Part shown: piece by piece, positions 21,151 to 25,366 of the stretch | Numbering within the stretch: the stretch's first letter is position 1 | Layout of the letters: each line of letters opens with the position of its first letter | Source of the DNA: a virus | IMG/VR virus record: IMGVR_UViG_3300036859_000551 | Span: 1-25,366 of that record | Reading direction: 5' to 3' (one strand) | Length of the DNA stretch: 25,366 nt | Notes under the pieces: model-generated | The model's input: only the letters and a program-made list of their open reading frames with translations | What the model was told of the DNA's origin: nothing | Databases searched by the model: none | Position numbers and translations under genes: made by a program

Positions 21151-21185
21151 CGAATGTTGACAACCCCGAACATTCGTGATAGGAT
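21151..21185 (+). promoter_or_regulatory. Promoter with operator-like dyad
   Basis: TTGACA (21157-21162), 17 nt, TAGGAT (21180-21185). A perfect inverted repeat CGAATGTT (21151-21158) / AACATTCG (21169-21176), 18 nt centre to centre, covers the -35 and the spacer. That is where a dimeric repressor would block polymerase. Confidence 0.65.
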
Positions 21186-21216
21186 CGTTGCACGATCACA
21201 GAAAGGACCCCACGCC

Positions 21217-21438
21217 ATGAACGGCAAGTACGCAGGCTACCACACGTTCGAGAGTGGCGGATCGTTCGAGATCTTTTGGGACGATAATGACCAGTGGAGG
21301 AACTTCGACCGCGAGGGCAATCCCGTGGCCCCAGGGTGGTACTGGTGGGCGTGCGGCCCGGGAGGCCTGCCGGATGGAGAGCCGAACGGCCCGTTTAAGA
21401 GCAGCGCAGAAGCGTATGATGATGCGGTGGGAGGCTGA
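21217..21438 (+). CDS. Small Trp/Gly-rich protein (73 aa)
   Basis: GAAAGGA precedes the ATG; an in-frame ATG further upstream would include the promoter and is rejected. The product (YHTFESGGSFEIFWDDNDQW, then FDREGNPVAPGWYWWACGPG, then GPFKSSAEAYDDA) is aromatic and acidic, with a C-terminal 'GPF.sa..A..dA' pattern that I remember from small phage and bacterial proteins. Function unknown. The next gene follows two bases after its stop. Confidence 0.7.
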   Translation: MNGKYAGYHTFESGGSFEIFWDDNDQWRNFDREGNPVAPGWYWWACGPGGLPDGEPNGPFKSSAEAYDDAVGG

Positions 21439-21440
21439 AG

Positions 21441-21839
21441 ATGCCCCTAACGCAGGATAGGATGCTCGCCGTGCTGGCCGAGGCCCGTGCGATGCGCGAG
21501 GCGCGCTCGCGGGTGATTGCCGACATGCGGGCGGGGATAGCCGTGGCCCGGGCCGAGGCCATGTCCGCCGATGAGGCGCTCGCGATGCTCGTCGGCATTC
21601 TCGACAACAGCCCCGAGCCCTCGTGGCAGGCCACGGCCGTGGAGGCGTACCACTTCCGCCGGAACGCGGGAAGGAACGAGCGAGAGGCGCGTCGGATGCG
21701 TCGCAGGCGCGGCGTGGCCGCGGCCGTCGGGCGGATGCCCGAGCCGGAGCCGTTGCCGGAGCCCCCGGACGCTATCACGGCCGACGAGGCCGAAGCGGCG
21801 TTCATGTCCGGTGCAGTCACGAGGCCGGGGGACAAATGA
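21441..21839 (+). CDS. Helical charged protein (132 aa)
   Basis: GGGAGG lies just before the start, two bases after the previous stop. The product is Arg/Glu/Ala-rich and helical (LAEARAMREARSRVIADMRA, then DEALAMLVGILDN), has a basic patch (RRMRRRRGVAA) and a Pro/Glu-rich C-terminus (MPEPEPLPEPPD). Its last 23 nt overlap the end of the convergent gene at 21817-22038. No family recognised. Confidence 0.65.
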   Translation: MPLTQDRMLAVLAEARAMREARSRVIADMRAGIAVARAEAMSADEALAMLVGILDNSPEPSWQATAVEAYHFRRNAGRNEREARRMRRRRGVAAAVGRMPEPEPLPEPPDAITADEAEAAFMSGAVTRPGDK

Positions 21840-22038
21840 AGTGCGTGCGCGCAGTGCGCAAGCGCGCGGCGAGGGCCTCGTCGTCGGTATAGACGAAATA
21901 GGTGTGGCGTTCGCCCTGCGTGATGCCCGTGCCACACACATTACACGTATGCGTATATCGCCCGCGCACGCGGCGCTCGCGTAAGAGTGTCACGAGCGGA
22001 AAGTCGGAGTGCGGGGGATCGTCGCATCGAGTAGTCAT
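21817..22038 (-). CDS. Putative zinc-binding small protein (73 aa)
   Basis: The ATG at 22038 follows GGAGGTACG; an alternative ATG at 22050 lies almost at the expected transcription start. The core THTCNVCGTGITQGERHTYF, ending ARTHFICPPAS, has Cys-x-x-Cys, then Gly-Glu-Arg-His, then His-Phe-x-Cys, matching a compact zinc-ribbon-like module I remember from phage and bacterial small proteins. It is convergent with, and overlaps, the plus-strand gene before it. Role unknown; nucleic-acid or protein binding possible. Confidence 0.7.
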   Translation of the reverse strand: MTTRCDDPPHSDFPLVTLLRERRVRGRYTHTCNVCGTGITQGERHTYFVYTDDEALAARLRTARTHFICPPAS

Positions 22039-22058
22039 CCGTACCTCCATGATGGCGA

Positions 22059-22087
22059 AGGATAGCATAGCGGCACACGAATGTCAA
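22059..22087 (-). promoter_or_regulatory. Promoter of the zinc-binding-like gene
   Basis: Minus-strand TTGACA (22087-22082), a 17-nt spacer, TATCCT (22064-22059). The -35 overlaps ACATTCGTG, the same half-site as in the dyad at 21169-21178. Confidence 0.65.
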
Positions 22088-22134
22088 TATGCACCACGGC
22101 ATGCCCCCCATGCAACCGACGCATGGCCGGGGCA

Positions 22135-22163
22135 TTGACACGGGTGTGCTCCCATGCTAATGT
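22135..22163 (+). promoter_or_regulatory. Promoter of the rightward operon
   Basis: TTGACA (22135-22140), 17 nt, TAATGT (22158-22163), divergent from the promoter at 22059-22087. The following 190 nt (22164-22353) hold no convincing gene; this long GC-rich leader could be structured, with CCGGGGCAACACCCGG forming a small stem near 22204. Confidence 0.65.
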
Positions 22164-22353
22164 GTGCGTGTTCGGTTGGCCTTCCGCCTGCCGTGTACGC
22201 CGCCGGGGCAACACCCGGCACGCTGCCCCGACACCCTTAACCCCCGTCCATAGCCGAGTCATGATGCTAGCCATGGGACGCGCGGACAACGGGACGAGTC
22301 GAATGCAAAGCGGTACACGGTAGGCGCGAGGCCAAGCCCAGGATAAAAGGATC

Positions 22354-23031
22354 ATGACAATGGGAACGGAACTAAAGCCGCTGCTCGCCGGGCAATTGGA
22401 CTTCGTCCTGTTCGACGGCAGCAGCAGCATGCAGCCGCAGTGGTGGGACTGCCTAGCCGCGCTGGAAGCGATGCGACAGCGGCTCGTATCGGCCCAGGTC
22501 GCGAGCCACATGCTCGTGTCGGTGTTCGACACCACGGATCATGCATTCGTCCAGCGTGACGTGGCCGTGGCCGATTGCCCCAGTTTCACGCAGGAACCCC
22601 TCCGGGCGTACTTCGACTCGACGCCCCTCTTTGACGCGATAAACGCCATGGGAAGGCATCTAGCGAGATTGTCCCCGCGCCAAGCATCCATTCTGATCGT
22701 GACAGACGGAGAGGAGAACGCAAGCGACACGACGCTGGAGGAGGCCCGGCAGGTGCTGGACTGGTGCCGGGCGCAGGGCTGGCAGGTCACGTTCATGGGG
22801 GTGGACTTTAATAACAGTCGGCAGGCAAGGGCGCTAGGCGCCGACGAGAGCAATAGCATCGGCGTGCAGAGGCGGTTGCTCACTGCCGCCGCCGAGTTGT
22901 TCGCCGAGAAGCGCGTGGCCTATGGCCACAGCGGCAAGAGCATCCGCTTTAGCGGGGAAGAGAAGACCGAGTTCGGCGGATATCTCGTGGCCCCGGGCGG
23001 CAAAGCCCCCAAGTCGGAGCCCGTGGCATGA
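22354..23031 (+). CDS. von Willebrand factor A domain protein with MIDAS (225 aa)
   Basis: AAAAGGA lies just before the ATG at 22354. The fold is a single vWA domain: LDFVLFDGSSSM gives the metal-ion-dependent adhesion site D21-x-S23-x-S25, STPLFDAI supplies Thr90, and ILIVTDGEENAS supplies Asp118. The strands VSVFDTT and VTFMGVDFN fit the Rossmann-like core. The last 60 residues (YGHSGKSIRFSGEEKTEFGG) are a C-terminal extension. vWA proteins usually mediate protein contacts and often pair with MoxR-type ATPases, but none is visible. It heads a coupled operon, overlapping the next gene as ATGA. Role in the phage unknown. Confidence 0.85.
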   Translation: MTMGTELKPLLAGQLDFVLFDGSSSMQPQWWDCLAALEAMRQRLVSAQVASHMLVSVFDTTDHAFVQRDVAVADCPSFTQEPLRAYFDSTPLFDAINAMGRHLARLSPRQASILIVTDGEENASDTTLEEARQVLDWCRAQGWQVTFMGVDFNNSRQARALGADESNSIGVQRRLLTAAAELFAEKRVAYGHSGKSIRFSGEEKTEFGGYLVAPGGKAPKSEPVA

Positions 23032-23237
23032 GCATCGCAGGGAAGGTGGTGAAGGAACTGCTGTCGCAGCGGCCACGGGCGCCCCTAGCGCCGACGCTCA
23101 AGCGCATGGGTGCGGCCCAGGACCGGGATGCGACGGGGAAAGCCCTGGTGCTGTACGATGGTGGAACGCAGTATCGGTTCCCCGACGGGAGCACGCTGCG
23201 CATCGGGAAAGATGGGAAGCTCGTCGGGAGCCCGTGA
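23028..23237 (+). CDS. Small hypothetical protein (69 aa)
   Basis: It starts in an ATGA overlap with the vWA gene. The N-terminal half is basic and helical (AGKVVKELLSQRPRAPLAPT), and the C-terminal half (ALVLYDGGTQYRFPDGSTLR, then IGKDGKLVGSP) is a small beta-hairpin pattern. No family recognised. Coupling suggests it works with the vWA protein. Confidence 0.6.
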   Translation: MSIAGKVVKELLSQRPRAPLAPTLKRMGAAQDRDATGKALVLYDGGTQYRFPDGSTLRIGKDGKLVGSP

Positions 23238-23238
23238 C

Positions 23239-23655
23239 ATGACTGCGCCGCAGACCAACCCGAATACCGAGGTGAACCTTGAGCGGCTCGTCAAGATCAT
23301 GGGCATGACGGCGGTTGGGAATGACCACGAGGCGCTGGCGTTCCTGCGGAAGGCCAATGCGATGCTGGCAGAGGTCGGCTGGACGTGGGAGCAGCTCCTG
23401 CGCGGGAAAGTCGCCGTGATAGCGAGCCCGTTTGCAACGCTGCGCGAACCGCCGGAGCGGGCACCAGCCCCGGGCTGTGGCGCGAGCGTTCCGCCGAAGC
23501 CACAGCCCAGGCCCCCGCAAGCGCCATCGCAGGCGGCTCCACAGCCGCAGCCCGCAGCGCCACAGGCGCCGCCATATCCGCACCCTGGGCATCGGCCGAG
23601 GCGCAAGAAGCAGCCCGTCGCCCCAGCGTTCACGCTGGGTGAGTTGGGCCTATAG
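23239..23655 (+). CDS. DUF2786-like helical protein with Pro-rich tail (138 aa)
   Basis: The ATG at 23239 is one base after the previous stop (TGACATG). Residues 14-55 (LERLVKIMGMTAVGNDHEAL, then AFLRKANAMLAEVGWTWEQL) resemble the short 'llrml.s..~~EAlaAarka..ll...gl.w..l' motif of DUF2786-type phage proteins, from memory. Residues 80-125 are Pro/Gln/Ala-rich and disordered, and the tail is basic (PRRKKQP). The stop codon lies inside a perfect 14-nt palindrome. Confidence 0.65.
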   Translation: MTAPQTNPNTEVNLERLVKIMGMTAVGNDHEALAFLRKANAMLAEVGWTWEQLLRGKVAVIASPFATLREPPERAPAPGCGASVPPKPQPRPPQAPSQAAPQPQPAAPQAPPYPHPGHRPRRKKQPVAPAFTLGELGL

Positions 23656-23659
23656 GCCC
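23646..23659. repeat. GGGCCTATAGGCCC palindrome at a stop codon
   Basis: A perfect 14-nt palindrome that includes the TAG of the 138-aa gene, related to the repeats at 13980-14036. The CCCAGGACAG element follows directly (23658-23667). Confidence 0.55.
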
Positions 23660-23667
23660 CAGGACAG
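23656..23667 (+). repeat. GCCCCAGGACAG element, copy 3
   Basis: Plus-strand GCCCCAGGACAG 12 nt upstream of the 62-aa gene start, running on into its GGAGGAG ribosome binding site and overlapping the palindrome at 23646-23659. Confidence 0.6.
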
Positions 23668-23679
23668 GAGGAGCACGCG

Positions 23680-23868
23680 ATGACATATGATCGGCTGCGA
23701 GATGTACTCCCCAGCGACCTGCCGTGCGCAGTCCGGGAAGCCCTCATAGGGAACGTGGTGGTAGGGAACCTCAGCGTGACAGGCGCCCTCCACGTGGGAG
23801 TGGCGATAGCGGAGCGGCTTAGGCGCCTGGAACGGGAAGAGTTGGCACAAGCGCTAGGAGCCCCCTGA
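23680..23868 (+). CDS. Small hypothetical protein (62 aa)
   Basis: AGGAGGAG precedes the ATG by about eight bases. The product (MTYDRLRDVLPSDLPCAVRE, then LIGNVVVGNLSVTGALHVGV, then IAERLRRLEREELAQALG) ends in a charged helix. No family recognised. It is coupled to the next gene by TGATG. Confidence 0.6.
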   Translation: MTYDRLRDVLPSDLPCAVREALIGNVVVGNLSVTGALHVGVAIAERLRRLEREELAQALGAP

Positions 23869-24017
23869 TGTACCGCACCCCACAGGTATTCCGCTGCCCG
23901 TCGGGCTGGTATTGGCGATCTGCCGATGGCAAGGTGCTGCACGGCCCGTACAAGTCCCGGCAGGCCGCGCACAAGGCCGCGAGCGAGGCGGGAGCGCTAG
24001 CGGCGGGAGCGGTGTGA
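23868..24017 (+). CDS. Small AP2-like/arm-type protein (49 aa)
   Basis: The ATG shares one base with the previous stop (TGATG), and the stop shares one base with the next start (TGATG), so it is tightly coupled on both sides. The product MYRTPQVFRCPSGWYWRSAD, then GKVLHGPYKSRQAAHKAASE, has a 'GWYWR..DG...GPY.S...A..AA' layout typical of short three-strand plus helix domains. Such small proteins with 'GPF/Y.s...A..A' are frequent in phages. DNA binding is possible but unproven. Confidence 0.6.
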   Translation: MYRTPQVFRCPSGWYWRSADGKVLHGPYKSRQAAHKAASEAGALAAGAV

Positions 24018-24916
24018 TGCATAAGCAGACGCTCGCGGAGCGGTATCTGGCCGAGGCCACAGCGGTAGACGGAACGGCGGACCCCCGGTCGCGCCTGCAG
24101 GTGCACGACTACGTCATCCGGGCGCTCGCGCCTCCGCCGCCCAAGACCGTGCTGCACGCCCCGCCGGAGATGGCCGATAGGTTCGTCTTTGCGGAGCACC
24201 CGGCGCTCGTCGTGGGGAAGTTGATCGGGGCAGGGCTGCTGCGGGTGGAGCAGCTATACGCTGCGCTGCGCATGCCCAGCAGCCGCATGTGGCTGGAGTA
24301 CCCGGAAGACGAGGGCAGCAGCGGGTTGCTCGCGGTGCGCACGGGCGGCGGCAGCCGGATTGCCCTGACCTGCGTACACGGCTGGAAGGACGTTCATCCG
24401 CTCGCGCATGTGGAAGTTGATGGACTGCGGAACGGCTGTGTGGTCGATGTGCTCTGGACATTCCATTCGAACTATGCCAGGGAGTACATGAACCAGGACG
24501 TTAGCTCGTTCATGTCGGCATTGTTCCTGCTGTGCGTGCCCAGGCTGTGCGAGGTGAGGACGAGCCCCGGCTTGCCGGGGAAGATCGCGCGCACCGCGCG
24601 AGAGTTTCCAGCGGTAGAGTTTAAGCAAGTCAAGAGCGTCATCGGCGGGAAGAGCGTCCGGTATCTGAGCCCCCGGAAGGAGGGCGAGACAGAGGTGGAG
24701 TACCGCAAGCGGCTGCATCATGTCGTGGGGCACTTTCGCACGTATAAGATGAAGTGGGGCTCGCACGGGGAAGCGGAGCGGCCAGGCGGCCCGGTCATCG
24801 CATGGGTGCCGGATCACTGGAGAGGGAGCGCCGAGCGCGGGATCGTGATTAAGGAGCACTTGATGCAACAGAAGGAGGCGCCCATGGCGGGGCAGCCCGG
24901 TAAGCGGGACACCTAA
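24017..24916 (+). CDS. Conserved-looking phage protein, unknown function (299 aa)
   Basis: The ATG at 24017 is in a TGATG overlap with the previous stop; an earlier in-frame ATG at 23912 would overlap that gene by 100 nt. The N-terminal half (PPEMADRFVFAEHPALVVGK, MWLEYPEDEGSSGLLAVR) is mixed alpha/beta. The middle has YMNQDVSSFMSALFLLCVPR. The C-terminus holds RLHHVVGHFRTYKMKWG and VPDHWRGSAERGIVIKEH, which resembles a 'H.V.GHFR......WV..HWRG....G.v...Y' motif I remember in unnamed phage proteins. The His/Arg pattern may bind metal or nucleic acid. No catalytic family identified. Confidence 0.7.
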   Translation: MHKQTLAERYLAEATAVDGTADPRSRLQVHDYVIRALAPPPPKTVLHAPPEMADRFVFAEHPALVVGKLIGAGLLRVEQLYAALRMPSSRMWLEYPEDEGSSGLLAVRTGGGSRIALTCVHGWKDVHPLAHVEVDGLRNGCVVDVLWTFHSNYAREYMNQDVSSFMSALFLLCVPRLCEVRTSPGLPGKIARTAREFPAVEFKQVKSVIGGKSVRYLSPRKEGETEVEYRKRLHHVVGHFRTYKMKWGSHGEAERPGGPVIAWVPDHWRGSAERGIVIKEHLMQQKEAPMAGQPGKRDT

Positions 24917-24934
24917 CGCCCCCTGTAGTTGATC

Positions 24935-24977
24935 GTTGCCCCCAAGAGCCAGGTAAGTCGTCAGGTTTGGGGGCAAC
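24935..24977. terminator. Long hairpin between plus-strand genes
   Basis: Perfect 11-nt arms GTTGCCCCCAA (24935-24945) and TTGGGGGCAAC (24967-24977) with a 21-nt loop, in the 110-nt spacer after the 299-aa gene. No T-run follows, so it may be an attenuator, a processing site or a protein-binding element. The CCCAGGACAG element follows at 24985. Confidence 0.5.
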
Positions 24978-24982
24978 AGTGA

Positions 24983-25007
24983 GCCCCAGGACAGAAGCCC
25001 CAGGACC
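24983..25007 (+). repeat. GCCCCAGGACAG element, copy 4 plus degenerate copy
   Basis: An exact GCCCCAGGACAG (24983-24994) followed at once by GCCCCAGGACC (24997-25007), upstream of the gene at 25027. A tandem arrangement. Confidence 0.6.
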
Positions 25008-25026
25008 GGGGCAGTAGGAGATGAAG

Positions 25027-25366
25027 ATGACATATAAGATAGGGAACTACCCCCTGCCCTCATTTGCCGCCTATGTGTGGCTGGAGGGGCATGAGTTAGT
25101 ACTTGGATTGCCTCCACGCGAGGCGCACGAGCGCGGGCACCAAGTCCGCATTCCGCTAGAGAAGTGCAGCATCGAGTCGAGCGCATGGGGGCAGCCCCTC
25201 GCCCGGCAGCTCGGGTGGAAGGCCCTGCTGGATACGCTCCGGGAGCGATCGCGCGCCGGGGCTCGGGACCGCTTCCACGTCGGGACGAAGGCCGACCCCA
25301 CGCAGCAGATGCTCGAAGCGGTCATGCGCAGCAACGCCCCAGTGAAGCGGCACGATGAGGCGGGGA
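25027..25366 (+). CDS. Hypothetical protein, 3' end outside window
   Basis: The ATG at 25027 is six bases after AGGAG (25016-25020); the ATG at 25021 is in frame but touches the ribosome binding site. At least 113 residues are visible: MTYKIGNYPLPSFAAYVWLE, then GLPPREAHERGHQVRIPLEK, then WKALLDTLRERSRAGARDRF, then DPTQQMLEAVMR. No stop codon before the edge. No family recognised. Confidence 0.65.
   Translation, partial: MTYKIGNYPLPSFAAYVWLEGHELVLGLPPREAHERGHQVRIPLEKCSIESSAWGQPLARQLGWKALLDTLRERSRAGARDRFHVGTKADPTQQMLEAVMRSNAPVKRHDEAG

Noticed and set aside
22164-22353. tRNA or known riboswitch in the leader
   Set aside because: No cloverleaf, T-loop (TTCGANNCC) or familiar riboswitch core could be traced by eye.
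1-25366. CRISPR array, insertion sequence, integrase or lysogeny repressor
   Set aside because: No evenly spaced repeats, transposase motifs, tyrosine or serine recombinase signatures or clear repressor were seen.

Overview
The window looks like part of the genome of a tailed dsDNA phage (or prophage) with a P22-like (podovirus-type) head. It is GC-rich and densely packed, with many 1- and 4-nt gene overlaps. The core is a 19-kb block read entirely on the minus strand (about 19080 down to 1) that encodes DNA packaging, head, head completion, tail-like, lysis and exported proteins. Evidence for a Gram-negative, probably proteobacterial host: P22-type portal, coat and gp4-like proteins, twin-arginine and Sec export signals, and a GcrA-like helix-turn-helix protein of a kind best known from Alphaproteobacteria. 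The host call is inference. I see no integrase, lysogeny repressor, DNA polymerase, tRNA or CRISPR array.

Leftward block, in order of transcription: a TTGACA-type promoter near 19150; small genes (18428-19080); a terminase small subunit candidate (17798-18421); a Tat-signal beta-helix-like stub (17178-17648); a GH25 lysozyme with a peptidoglycan-binding domain (16312-17190); a GcrA-like HTH protein; a PD-(D/E)XK nuclease; a fibre-like protein (14128-14604); a Tat-signal protein built from two transposed pieces of the coat protein (13647-14063); large terminase (12130-13650); two tiny exported or membrane proteins; portal (9468-11783); a large protein ending in an ADP-ribosyltransferase-like domain (7780-9471); scaffold (6600-7418); coat (5184-6416); a gp4-like tail accessory factor (3822-4559); tail or fibre-like proteins; and finally three overlapping genes (1-2619) whose products all start with Sec signal peptides.

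From 19.1 to 22.4 kb lies a regulatory and accessory zone. Small genes in alternating orientation each have their own sigma70-like promoter with an exactly 17-nt spacer, and several are followed by hairpins. One is a 34-residue Trp/Arg-rich peptide with its own promoter, ribosome binding site and terminator. From 22354 to the right end is a plus-strand operon: a von Willebrand factor A (MIDAS) protein, several small proteins, a 299-aa phage protein of unknown function and a gene cut by the window edge.

The most unusual features are the Tat-signal/permuted-coat protein, the number of exported products in a virion operon, the putative injected ADP-ribosyltransferase, a 10-12 nt element (GCCCCAGGACAG) found upstream of four genes in both arms, and ribosome-binding-site-sequestering hairpins before the coat and the coat-derived Tat gene. 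All functions are from reading the sequence and remembered families; no search was run.
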